DNA of 64,000 nt from Rhodopirellula sp. P2 (lineage in GTDB: Bacteria > Planctomycetota > Planctomycetia > Pirellulales > Pirellulaceae). The notes below the pieces were generated by a model. The model was not told the origin of the DNA, made no database searches, and saw nothing but the letters and a program-made list of their open reading frames with translations. The stretch spans positions 5,747,001 through 5,811,000 of the forward strand of contig NZ_CP118225.1 of assembly GCF_028768465.1 (NCBI RefSeq), written 5' to 3'. Shown here piece after piece: positions 18,187 through 27,156 of the stretch (position 1 is its first letter; the number at the start of each line of letters is the position of its first letter). Made by a program: the position numbers and the translations under genes.

Positions 18187-21100
18187 CTACTTCGATCGAT
18201 TGAAGTTGAACCAACGTTTCTTGGCGGGAACTTCTTCGCTCACAGGCTTGGTGGCAGCGGGTGGCGTGCTCGTGGGCTGGTTCGCAGACGGCTGCGAAGG
18301 CATTCGAGCGGAAACCTGCTTGACCGGCACTTGCGATGCCGAACTGTTGCTAGCTTGCTTGGTCGGCGTCGCTCCAGTGAAACCTGCTCCCGTTGCGGGT
18401 ACGCCACCTGAAGCAGGTGCTGGCAAAAAGTCGCCAGGTGCGGACATCACGGGCGGAGGCAACTGATCGACCGGCACACCTTGCTGAGGCGTGGGGACAG
18501 ATCCCTGAGGAGCTTCGATCCAGTCATTGCGAATGATCGATTCACCTGGGTTCAAAGTCACATCGGGTGGCAATTGCCCGGCTGAGCCGGGGACCACGCT
18601 TCCGTCGACCGAGTGGATGACGCTTCCCTGTGGGATCACACCAGCCTTCATCGCTCGATTGCCACCGGGCATGTCGGCTGCGGGGAACACATCCACGGTG
18701 GGATGCAGGTCGGGATAGATCGTTGGCCCCACAGCGGGTCCCCACAATCCATAGCCACCCGATAGACCAACGTCACCGTGCATCTCCACCACATCGGCCA
18801 AGCACCAACTCATGCGGCTCGACTCGACTTGCTTGACGTACTCCAGGTCTTCGTGACCTGTCACCAGGATTGGCGTCATCACGACCAAGAGTTCGCTACG
18901 GGTTTCGATCTCGGAGTCGTACTTGAAGAACGTCCCCAACAACGGGATGTCGGCCAGGTAGGGCACTCGACGAGTCCGGTTCTGCCGGAACTTCTGAATC
19001 AATCCGCCGAAGACAACCGTTTGTCCATCAAACGCAGTGACGGTCGCTTGGGCTTGTGTTCGATCAATCGCTGGCACGAAGATCGGGACATCGTCTTGGA
19101 ACGAACCGATGATCTGCCCTTCATTCGGATTGATGTCACTGCGACTGGCATCAATGGCCATCATGATCAGACCATCCGCACCAACTCGCGGAGTGACCCG
19201 CAGGATGATTCCGATTTCCTCGTCTTCGATCCCGATGATCGGTTGAGACGCCGTCCCGCCCGTTCCTCCGGTGAAGGACAACTCGGTTGGTCGTGGGAAG
19301 CTTTGACCGACTTGGACATAACCTTCTGTGTTGTCCGCCGTCATGATCTCAGGCCGGCTGAGAATCTGCAGTCGATTGGCGACACGCAAGGTTCGCAAGA
19401 ACAGGTTGACGGACTCGCTGGCCGCGGAGAAGACAAAGCCGCCTGAGTTAAGACCGCTGAGCTGCGTCAGCTGACTGGCGTTGGATCCGAAGCTGGTCAG
19501 ACCTTGCGACGCGAGGCTTTCTTGACCGAACGAGTTGCTATTGGGAAGACTGGTTCCACCGAAATTGAACCCTGGATCGGAGCCTGGGTTGTTCGTGGCG
19601 ATGGCACCGGTGGCCTTGCCGCGATCGAACAGCAACGAATCTTGCAGCCCAAACTCGCCGCCGATTTCAAAGCCGTCGTCCAGTTCCACTTCGGCGATCA
19701 AGGTTTTGATCAACACCATCGGTGGGCGTCGATCCAAGCGATCGATCAGCTGACGAACCTCTTCATAGATCCGTGGCGAGACGCTGAGCAGCACGCTGTT
19801 CGTTTGTGCTTCGGCAACCGCGACGATGTCACGATCGGGCAGGTCCAAGGGGCCCAGGCCTTGCTGGAATTGCGTGATCACATTGCGCGACTGCTGACGC
19901 TGCGAGACATAGTTCGTGATGGCTGCCGCGACGTTCTCCGCGATTTGGTGCTTGAGCCAAATCACTTCGGTGATGCGTTCGGCAAAACCTTCGCTGTCGA
20001 GCCGCAACAGAATGCTCTCGACCACCTCCAAGTCTTCAGCCGAACCGCTGGCAATGATGCTGTTGGTGCGGATGTCAGTTGAGAAGACCAACGGTGTCAA
20101 AGCACTGTCAGAAGCCGTCAACGATGGCAAACTGCCAAGGTTGCCTGCACCGACGCTGGTCCCATTGGTCGAGGCATCGTCCCCGAACAAGTTTTGCAGT
20201 GCCGTGGTCAACTGGGTCGCGTCACCATTTTCGATCGTGAACACTTTGACCAGCGAATCAATGCCGGGCGTTTGATCGAGCTGACGAATCAGTTCGCCGA
20301 TCAATGGCATGCCACCGGCAGGAGCACGAACGACGACTGCGTTGACGTTGCTGTCAGCAGTGATCACGGCACCGTTCAAGATTCCCGAATCGAGAATCGG
20401 GTTGCCTGGTGAGCTCAGCGAAACGATCGACAAGGACGATGCAGCGGCAGTCGTGTCGCCAGCGATGTTTTCAGGTTCTCCCGAAATCGCATCCTGCAGG
20501 ACTTCGACCATGTCCTCGGCTCGTGCATTGGTGAGCGGGAAGACTTTGATTTCAGCGGTCGACGCAATTTTTTGGACGTCGATTTCCTCGACCAAGCGAG
20601 TCACTTCGGCGAGGTCTCGCGGCGACGCACTGACGATCAACGAGTTCGTTCGATAGTCGGCCGTGACCCGAACGCGAACTCCCAATCCAGGACGATTTTC
20701 TTCATCGCCACCGGGTTGATTGGTGAAGAATCCTTGGATGGTGGCTTCTGCATCCGTTGCCGATGCGTGCTGCAAACGGAACACACGCAAGCGATCCGAA
20801 TCTGGAATCGGTTGATCAATCTTTTCGATCAAGTCGTTGACCGCTTCGATTGCTTCTTTGCGACCGATCAACAGCAATGCATTGGGCGAATCCAGTGCAG
20901 TGATGCTGACGTCACCCTGGCGAGCCGACAACACGTCTTCATAGAGCTGCGTGAGCAACGCAGATACCGCGTTGGAATCGGCATGCTGAAGTTGACGAAC
21001 TTGGATTTCAGGCTGAGTCAGCTTGCTCTTTTCTTCGATGTCCTTGACGATATCCATGACGCGTTGGATATCGCGTTTGTTGCCTTTGACGATGATCAAT

Positions 21101-22008
21101 CCGGACTCAGGAACGAACTGAATCTCGGGATCGCCGATCGGACCGGCAGCATCGTCGCCTTCCAAGTCGGGATCGGCGGCCGCCACATCCGCGGCTCCGT
21201 TCGGCGCCGCGGTGCCACCATCGTTCTGGAAAGCGGCGGTGCGGAAGTTGGCCTGGGTCCGGCTGGAAGCGGGACGTGCGTTGATGCCCGAACCACTTTT
21301 GGGATCCAAGTCTCGCAGCAAACGAATCGCTCGCTGCACCGACGAAATCTTGGCGTGTTGCAACATGTACACACGAGTTTCTTCGCCGGCGAATCGAGGG
21401 GCTTGGTCGATCGCCTGAATTGTCTTGCGCCACGTGTTGTGCATCAACGGGCTGGTCGTCAACGTCACCGCGTTGGCGCGTCGATCGACTTCGACTCGCG
21501 TGGTGGTGCCGCCACGTTTTTCCATGGTCAACGTGAACGACGCTCGCTCACCATTGCGGCTGGTCGTCACGGGCACATCTTCGCCAGCGATGATCCGCAG
21601 GGCGTCTTCGACTTCTCGCCAAGTGATGTTGACCAGGTGCACCGTGAGGGGCGTCGCGGACTGAGGCCCAGCGACTTGAGCCAAGCTGTTGGACAACGTC
21701 GCCGCGTCAGCGGCAATTTTGTTTTGCAAATCAGGCGGAGCCAGCACCAACAGACCGCCGCCGGGACGGTCATCGGGTGTGATGGTCACGCCGGGCTGGT
21801 CGAGGTATTGCAGACTCAAGCGAGTCGCCACCGAGTCGGCCACCGCACCAGGCACGCTGAGGTGCTTCAACTGCGGCTGATTGGGACGCTGAGCAGAAAC
21901 GCCCATCGCCGTGGACGTCGCGATTGCCAACGCAAGGGCAACACGTTTCGCGGACGCCAATTTTGCGGAACGCTTCCGTTGATTGAATCGAATGAGCTTG
22001 CCGGTCAC
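18187..22008 (-). CDS. Very large secretin with repeated N-domains (GspD-like)
   Basis: A 1273-residue secretin. The signal peptide is within residues 1-40 (RVALALAIATSTAMGVSAQ). At least five secretin N-type (KH-like) repeats follow, seen as recurring hydrophobic blocks such as VYMLQHAKISSVQRAIRLL, VRQLQHADSNAVSALLTQL, VFRLQHASATDAEATIQGF, VFPLTNARAEDMVEVLQ and VFTIENGDATQLTTALQNL. The secretin C-domain comes next: VLIKTLIAEVELDDGFEIG, then VFGGLIQKFRQNRTRRVPYL..LLGTFFKYD and ELLVVMTPILV. A Pro/Ala-rich tail of about 200 residues is unusual for GspD. GTG 22008 is preceded by AAGGTGG. Typical GspD has three or four N-domains and about 650 aa, so this one is nearly double size. No other secretion genes are adjacent. 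Confidence 0.88.
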   Translation of the reverse strand: MTGKLIRFNQRKRSAKLASAKRVALALAIATSTAMGVSAQRPNQPQLKHLSVPGAVADSVATRLSLQYLDQPGVTITPDDRPGGGLLVLAPPDLQNKIAADAATLSNSLAQVAGPQSATPLTVHLVNITWREVEDALRIIAGEDVPVTTSRNGERASFTLTMEKRGGTTTRVEVDRRANAVTLTTSPLMHNTWRKTIQAIDQAPRFAGEETRVYMLQHAKISSVQRAIRLLRDLDPKSGSGINARPASSRTQANFRTAAFQNDGGTAAPNGAADVAAADPDLEGDDAAGPIGDPEIQFVPESGLIIVKGNKRDIQRVMDIVKDIEEKSKLTQPEIQVRQLQHADSNAVSALLTQLYEDVLSARQGDVSITALDSPNALLLIGRKEAIEAVNDLIEKIDQPIPDSDRLRVFRLQHASATDAEATIQGFFTNQPGGDEENRPGLGVRVRVTADYRTNSLIVSASPRDLAEVTRLVEEIDVQKIASTAEIKVFPLTNARAEDMVEVLQDAISGEPENIAGDTTAAASSLSIVSLSSPGNPILDSGILNGAVITADSNVNAVVVRAPAGGMPLIGELIRQLDQTPGIDSLVKVFTIENGDATQLTTALQNLFGDDASTNGTSVGAGNLGSLPSLTASDSALTPLVFSTDIRTNSIIASGSAEDLEVVESILLRLDSEGFAERITEVIWLKHQIAENVAAAITNYVSQRQQSRNVITQFQQGLGPLDLPDRDIVAVAEAQTNSVLLSVSPRIYEEVRQLIDRLDRRPPMVLIKTLIAEVELDDGFEIGGEFGLQDSLLFDRGKATGAIATNNPGSDPGFNFGGTSLPNSNSFGQESLASQGLTSFGSNASQLTQLSGLNSGGFVFSAASESVNLFLRTLRVANRLQILSRPEIMTADNTEGYVQVGQSFPRPTELSFTGGTGGTASQPIIGIEDEEIGIILRVTPRVGADGLIMMAIDASRSDINPNEGQIIGSFQDDVPIFVPAIDRTQAQATVTAFDGQTVVFGGLIQKFRQNRTRRVPYLADIPLLGTFFKYDSEIETRSELLVVMTPILVTGHEDLEYVKQVESSRMSWCLADVVEMHGDVGLSGGYGLWGPAVGPTIYPDLHPTVDVFPAADMPGGNRAMKAGVIPQGSVIHSVDGSVVPGSAGQLPPDVTLNPGESIIRNDWIEAPQGSVPTPQQGVPVDQLPPPVMSAPGDFLPAPASGGVPATGAGFTGATPTKQASNSSASQVPVKQVSARMPSQPSANQPTSTPPAATKPVSEEVPAKKRWFNFNRSK

Positions 22009-22173
22009 GGTGCCACCTTGTGTTCGAATGAATCGGCGACCGAATTTTCTCGCTCACCGGTGCAGAAAGCCCCTCCGCACAACCCGTTGCATCGTCACAA
22101 CCGGACCAGCCACTGCAATCAAATTGAGAGGCAGCGTCGGTTGTTACAAAAGCTCAGAACACAAAAACGACAC

Positions 22174-22230
22174 AAAAAAAGCCCCCTGGATCGGCTCTGC
22201 TTGTAAAAAACAGCAACCAAAGAGGGGGCT
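22174..22230 (-). terminator. Rho-independent terminator of the tRNA-Leu transcript
   Basis: On the minus strand an 8-bp stem AGCCCCCT/AGGGGGCT (22223-22230 with 22180-22187) runs into seven T residues. It starts 22 nt after the tRNA 3' end. The loop is long (about 35 nt). Confidence 0.75.
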
Positions 22231-22252
22231 AATTCGTTGAAAATCACTCAAA

Positions 22253-22337
22253 TACGGATGAGAGGATTCGAACCTCCACGCCCTTATCGGGCACTAGATC
22301 CTGAGTCTAGCGCGTCTGCCAATTCCGCCACATCCGC
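22253..22337 (-). tRNA. tRNA-Leu (anticodon CAG)
   Basis: An 85-nt type II tRNA. The acceptor arm GCGGATG pairs with CATCCGT (one G-U), with discriminator A. The D arm contains GGCAGACGCG; the anticodon stem CTAGA/TCTAG encloses CTCAGGA, giving anticodon CAG. A short variable arm (TGCCCGATAAGGGCG) and a T arm with GGTTCGAATCC follow. CCA is not encoded. Confidence 0.97.
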
Positions 22338-22593
22338 GGGCAAGGCGGCAGGATATCGTCTCAACTCGATGTCGACAAGTCGCATCCTTCCGGTCTTCGA
22401 AACGTCTTTTGAACTTAGCCCGCACGAACCGCAGCATCCTTCCATTCCGCACCGGAATTTCCCACCTGCCGATCGCCCATCAGCCATTTGCGCGACGTCG
22501 CGACACCCCAAAGAAAAACGCGAACGCCCCCGGCTCCGGGACGCTCGCGTTTCGTTGATTGTTCTCGAATCATTCCAATCGGAACGCCTCGGC

Positions 22594-23844
22594 TCAGCTA
22601 CCGGCTTTGGGAATGTCGGTATGAGCATTGGGGCCGAAGTAACGCAGGCCAACCAAGGGTTCGCTGCCCAGGTTTTCGATCTCGACGCCGTTGGTCGCAG
22701 CCACGTGGCTGATGAACACCTCGTCGGTCGTGTTCTCGCCAAATCGAATCATCGCAGGAGTTTGCAAATCGAGATTTCCGATTCGGCCGCGGCCTTGAAC
22801 CGTGATCCAACTGCTCGCCGCACCGTCTTTCAGAACACACTTGGCTCCCGGAGCGATCGTCAGCTCTTTGGCGCTGAACAGTTGGTCCCCATCGACGGTG
22901 CCGTAAACGATCCACAAATCTTCGTACCCGTCACCGCTGCGTTTTTCGTCGCGAACAGGTTCGAGGTAGTTACTGTTCTTGAAATGCGTGTCGACGTTCT
23001 TGTCCCAGTCCAGCTGACCGACGATGAAGTCGAGGTCCTGGTGCTTGTCCTCGGGCATGTCCTTGACCAGCAACGACCACGGCACATAGCGGCCTTCGAC
23101 GATCGATTGGTACATGCCGAACACGTCGCTGCCCCATTGCGGCTCGTACGTGCACAGCGACCCCGGAGCGTGGAGAACTCCCGGTGGAATCAACCAACCG
23201 GTACCACGTTTCAGACGGTAGGCACGGCTGAGGTCCAAGATGCCGTTGTCGCCTTCGTTCCAGTTTTCCAAGCAACGACGCACGTCCTCTGGCTGGGTGC
23301 CGGGTTCCAGTCCCATGAACGTGTAGGAGAAGTTGTTGTCGACATTGTTCAATTGTGGCGGGAAGTAATAGCTTTCCGGTTTGCCTTCTTGCCCGACCAA
23401 TTCTGCGTCTTCAAACGACTGGTGCATGTGGTGCGGGATGGGGCCCATGTTGTCGAAGAATTTCGAATACACCGGCCAACGGTCGTACTTCGAATAGATC
23501 GCTTCGCCGACGATGTCGTTGCCACGCTCGGCCACGGCGTCCTTGAGCATGAATTTTTTGCCTTCGAACAAGCAAAAACTTTGGCCTTCGTGCCAAACTC
23601 GGCCTTCGTTGGCCGCGTCGGTGGTGCTGCCGAACCAACGTTCGTCAATCCCGCCGCGATCCGCACCGAATCGATAGTAATCCGAAGGATGCAATTTGAT
23701 CCGTCGTCCGGGGTGCAAGAATGAACGCGGGACCCAGGTTGGCGTCAACCGCAGTACACCACCATGGGCGTCCATGGCAGAATCGAGGATACTGGAAACG
23801 CTGTCGCCCTGAATTAATCCTTCGTCTAACTTCACGGTGCTCAT
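22594..23844 (-). CDS. Cupin-fold, mannose-6-phosphate-isomerase-like protein
   Basis: A 416-residue cytosolic protein that looks like a bicupin. The first metal-site-like block is GPIPHHMHQSFEDAELVG, and a second cupin-like strand set is GTGWLIPPGVLHAPGSLCTY, with ASSWITVQGRGRIGNL in the C-terminal barrel. These features resemble class I mannose-6-phosphate isomerases and related sugar isomerases, but full catalytic identity cannot be shown by eye. ATG 23844 (MSTVKLDEGLIQG) is chosen over an upstream ATG at 23943 because the extension is not conserved-looking and lies in the divergent promoter region shared with the gene at 24040. Confidence 0.65.
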   Translation of the reverse strand: MSTVKLDEGLIQGDSVSSILDSAMDAHGGVLRLTPTWVPRSFLHPGRRIKLHPSDYYRFGADRGGIDERWFGSTTDAANEGRVWHEGQSFCLFEGKKFMLKDAVAERGNDIVGEAIYSKYDRWPVYSKFFDNMGPIPHHMHQSFEDAELVGQEGKPESYYFPPQLNNVDNNFSYTFMGLEPGTQPEDVRRCLENWNEGDNGILDLSRAYRLKRGTGWLIPPGVLHAPGSLCTYEPQWGSDVFGMYQSIVEGRYVPWSLLVKDMPEDKHQDLDFIVGQLDWDKNVDTHFKNSNYLEPVRDEKRSGDGYEDLWIVYGTVDGDQLFSAKELTIAPGAKCVLKDGAASSWITVQGRGRIGNLDLQTPAMIRFGENTTDEVFISHVAATNGVEIENLGSEPLVGLRYFGPNAHTDIPKAGS

Positions 23845-24039
23845 CGGGTGCTCGGTTGGGAGGCGGGTGAGAATGGGAGGATGGATGATCACTAGCATGG
23901 AACACAATCCGCACGGATTGCGCCCAGACCGTTTCCACGACATGTTTTAGGCCCACGTGAAGGTCTATACAAGTTCAGAGGCTGGGTCCAGAATGCCCCC
24001 GCTTCGCACGCCACCCTCGAATTGAATTGGAAGCCCTTC

Positions 24040-25224
24040 ATGGCCACCGAATCCATCGTTGTCCGAGAAGTTGACGACCGTGAGCAACGAATCCAGTGGG
24101 ATACCACCAGCCCGATGCACCTGGATTTATCCACCCGAGTGGGAGACTGGACGATCCGGCACGGAGTTTTTCGCGGAGGCGTCAGCGAAGGCGTGGAAAT
24201 TGTCCGGCTGAAAAACAGCCGAATGCACGTCGATGTGCTGCCAACCCGTGGCATGTCAATCTGGCGAATCGAGTGCGATGGCGTTCGGTTTGGCTGGCAT
24301 TCCCCCGTGATTGGGCCAGTCCACCCCAACCATGTGCCCGTCTCCGAACCCAGTGGATTGGGGTGGTTGTCGGGATTCGACGAATTGGTCGTCCGGTGTG
24401 GCTTGCAAAGCAACGGTGCTCCGCAACACGGCCCCCACGGTCAACTCGAATTTCCACTGCATGGGCACATCGCCAACACGCCAGCGGACTCGTTGTCGGT
24501 GGAATTTGACGAGGCCAGTGGGCGAGTCGAATTGATTGCCGACACCATCGAAACTCGTTTGTTTTTCAAGCGTTTTCGAATGCGATCCAAAATCCGCATC
24601 CACGCCGATCGCACGGAGGTCGAACTCCTGGACGACGTGACCAACGAACTGGAGACGCCGCAAACCATGCAATTGCTCTACCACATCAACATCGGCGTGC
24701 CGATTCTGGGCGAAAACAGCCGTCTGGTTTCGGCCCTCGCCGAATTGGCCCCCAAAGACGCTCATGCCGCGGAACAAATCGATCGCTGGGACGAGTTCGA
24801 CGGTCCCACCACCGGCCAAGCGGAACGGGTTTATTTCGGTCGACCTCGGGCCGATGAAACCGGTTACACGCACACGATGCTGATGTCACCCGAGCAGGAC
24901 CGGGGTTTTGCCGTCAGTTACAAAACATCGACGCTGCCCGCCTTTGTATTATGGAAGAACACGGCAGCCGAAGCGGACGGGTACGTGACCGGGATGGAAC
25001 CTGCCACCGGTTTCCCAAACCGCCGCGGATTCGAAGAAAAACAAGGCCGACTGGTCGACATCGGTGCCGGGGAAACCAAATCCTTCCGCATCAAACTGCA
25101 GCCCTTGATGGATGCAGAGTCCGTCGAAACCACCCGGCAAAAGATCCAAACGCTCACCGATGAAGGCGAGCCGACCGAAATTTCCAACGATCCACGGGGC
25201 GATTGGACGGACCTTGATGGCTGA
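24040..25224 (+). CDS. Aldose-1-epimerase-like protein (DUF4432 family)
   Basis: A 394-residue protein with the galactose-mutarotase-like beta-sandwich fold expected for DUF4432: VLPTRGMSIWRIECDGVRFG, WLSGFDELVVRCGLQSNG, HGPHGQLEFPLHGHIAN and MQLLYHINIGVP. The conserved His residues of the H-G-x-I-A-N block are in place. It likely acts on a sugar in the cytosol (no signal peptide). ATG 24040 is preferred over TTG 24022; GGAAG lies just upstream. The last 8 nt overlap the start of the Ser/Thr kinase gene, so the two genes form a coupled pair. The preceding cupin gene is divergent, so a sugar-metabolism neighbourhood is plausible. Confidence 0.75.
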   Translation: MATESIVVREVDDREQRIQWDTTSPMHLDLSTRVGDWTIRHGVFRGGVSEGVEIVRLKNSRMHVDVLPTRGMSIWRIECDGVRFGWHSPVIGPVHPNHVPVSEPSGLGWLSGFDELVVRCGLQSNGAPQHGPHGQLEFPLHGHIANTPADSLSVEFDEASGRVELIADTIETRLFFKRFRMRSKIRIHADRTEVELLDDVTNELETPQTMQLLYHINIGVPILGENSRLVSALAELAPKDAHAAEQIDRWDEFDGPTTGQAERVYFGRPRADETGYTHTMLMSPEQDRGFAVSYKTSTLPAFVLWKNTAAEADGYVTGMEPATGFPNRRGFEEKQGRLVDIGAGETKSFRIKLQPLMDAESVETTRQKIQTLTDEGEPTEISNDPRGDWTDLDG

Positions 25225-27133
25225 GCCTGAACTTCTCGGACCGTATCAGATTGAAAGCGTCATCGGCCGCGGTGGCATGGGATCGGTCTATCGGGCTCGG
25301 CACGGCAAGACCGGCGAAGAAGTCGCCGTGAAGTTGATCGCACAACACGTTGCCGACGACATGCGGTTCCGCCGCCGATTTGACGCGGAAGTTGAAACCT
25401 TGCGTCGGCTGCGGCACCCAGGAATCGTCCGCTTGATCGGCTACGGCGAAGAAGCTGGGCAACTGTTCTATTCCATGGAATTGGTCCGTGGCGAAACGCT
25501 TCAAAAACGCATCCGCGACGTCAAGCGACTCGGTTGGCTGCCGACGCTCGACATCGCTTCGCAAGTCTGTGCGGCGCTCAAACATGCCCATGACATCGGC
25601 GTCATTCACCGTGACCTCAAACCTGCCAACTTGATTTTGACCGAGGCGGGAGAAGTCAAACTGGTGGACTTCGGGATCGCCAAACTGTTTGGTTTTGGCG
25701 AGCAAACGCTGCACGGTTCAGTGCTGGGCACGGCCGACTACATGGCGCCCGAACAAGCAGGCAGCCACTCGATCACGCCTCGCACCGATTTGTACGCCCT
25801 CGGCAGCGTGATGTACGCGATGCTCGCTGGACGAGCCCCCTTTGCAGGCAAGAAGGTCACGCAAGTCGTGGAGGCGTTGCAACGGGACCGCCCGGTGCCG
25901 CTGGAGCTGATCAATCCCGACATCCCAGCCGAAGTCGTTGAGATCGTGCATCAATTGCTCGAAAAAGATCCGGCCAATCGGCCGCCGACAGCGCTCGCGG
26001 TGATGAATCGCTTGAAGGCGACACGGGCTGGACTGCAACGCGGCCGAACGCTGAACGAACAAGCGTCTCGCACCCAACTGGGTGACGAAGAATTCACGCC
26101 GGAACTGCCGCCCAACCTGGCCGGTGACTTGGACACGCGTGGCCATCATCACACCGATGCCTCCCGCGACGTCTCGCCCGATCTGCCAACCAACGAAACC
26201 GGCGGAAACCACGTGACCGGTCGACGCGTCGTCGCCAACGAACACCCGAGCAACCTTGCCGATCCGTTGACCGCCCCAGCCCTGACCAGCACCAACGAAT
26301 CGTTGACGCAATCGAAACGCAACGAAGAACCGCCCAAGACTCACTTCCAAACGATCGATTCCAGCACGACTCCTGGTGGCTACCTGTCGGACCGTCACCG
26401 CGCCGAAAGCCCGGATTCGAATTGGGTGCACTGGGCATCCATTGCCGGGATGGTCTTGATCTTGCTGGGTGGCATCGCGCTGTTTGTCTATTCGATCCGC
26501 ACTCCCTCGGCTTCGACTTTGTACGGGGCGTTCGAAGCGGCTGAACTGAACGGTTCGCTGGCGTCCGAAATCCCGCGAATGAATCTGTTTCTGGAAACTT
26601 ATCCAGACGACCCAAATGCCGAACAAGTCCTCCACTGGCAACGTTCCGCTCAACTCGAATCCACCTATCGGCAACTCAAAAACCGCTCCCGATCCGCGGG
26701 CAGCTCAGCTCAGTTGCCACCTGCAGAAGCAGCGCTCCTGCAGGCGCTGTCGCTTCGCGAGACATCCAACGCAGACGCCGTGAAGTACCTGCAAGCTTGG
26801 CTGGACGTCTATTCACTCGACGTCGATTTGGAAGCCGCCGGCGAGATTCTCTCCCCGGGCGACAAACTCAAACATCGCCTGCGGCTTCGAGAGTTGCAAC
26901 AACTCGAAACACTCGTTCGTGACGAACTTGAGCGTCTGAACTCCGCTCCCTCGGACCAGGTTGCCAACACCCAGCGACAACAAGCCTTGCGACTTCGGCT
27001 CACCACTGCGATGTCGCTCGCACCGGAAGACAAAGCCAAAGTCATGCGGGGAATCATCACGCTCTACGAAGGTCAAACCTGGGCAGCGGACATCGTCGAT
27101 GACGCCCAACAACAACTGGCAGCCATCCAGTGA
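25217..27133 (+). CDS. Membrane-anchored Ser/Thr protein kinase (PknB-like)
   Basis: A 638-residue eukaryotic-type kinase. The kinase domain spans about residues 8-280: glycine loop GRGGMGSV (17-24), ATP-binding Lys39 (AVKLI), Glu58 in the C-helix region, HRDLKPAN (131-138, catalytic Asp133), DFG (151-153) and APEQ in the activation segment. A Thr/Asn-rich linker follows, then one membrane helix (about 404-428, ASIAGMVLILLGGIALFVYS). The extracytoplasmic part of about 210 residues is helical and TPR-like, with no PASTA repeats visible. It therefore likely senses an envelope signal. All catalytic residues are present. It overlaps the DUF4432 gene by 8 nt. Confidence 0.92.
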   Translation: MAEPELLGPYQIESVIGRGGMGSVYRARHGKTGEEVAVKLIAQHVADDMRFRRRFDAEVETLRRLRHPGIVRLIGYGEEAGQLFYSMELVRGETLQKRIRDVKRLGWLPTLDIASQVCAALKHAHDIGVIHRDLKPANLILTEAGEVKLVDFGIAKLFGFGEQTLHGSVLGTADYMAPEQAGSHSITPRTDLYALGSVMYAMLAGRAPFAGKKVTQVVEALQRDRPVPLELINPDIPAEVVEIVHQLLEKDPANRPPTALAVMNRLKATRAGLQRGRTLNEQASRTQLGDEEFTPELPPNLAGDLDTRGHHHTDASRDVSPDLPTNETGGNHVTGRRVVANEHPSNLADPLTAPALTSTNESLTQSKRNEEPPKTHFQTIDSSTTPGGYLSDRHRAESPDSNWVHWASIAGMVLILLGGIALFVYSIRTPSASTLYGAFEAAELNGSLASEIPRMNLFLETYPDDPNAEQVLHWQRSAQLESTYRQLKNRSRSAGSSAQLPPAEAALLQALSLRETSNADAVKYLQAWLDVYSLDVDLEAAGEILSPGDKLKHRLRLRELQQLETLVRDELERLNSAPSDQVANTQRQQALRLRLTTAMSLAPEDKAKVMRGIITLYEGQTWAADIVDDAQQQLAAIQ

Positions 27134-27156
27134 GTTGGGACGCACTATGTCCCAGC

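Noticed and set aside
20572-22206. A 544-codon plus-strand frame opposite the large secretin
   Set aside because: The minus strand carries an unmistakable secretin; the antisense translation is Arg/Gln-rich and without domains.
22237-23724. A 495-codon plus-strand frame over the tRNA and cupin gene
   Set aside because: It runs through a tRNA gene and antisense to the cupin protein, so it cannot be a normal gene.
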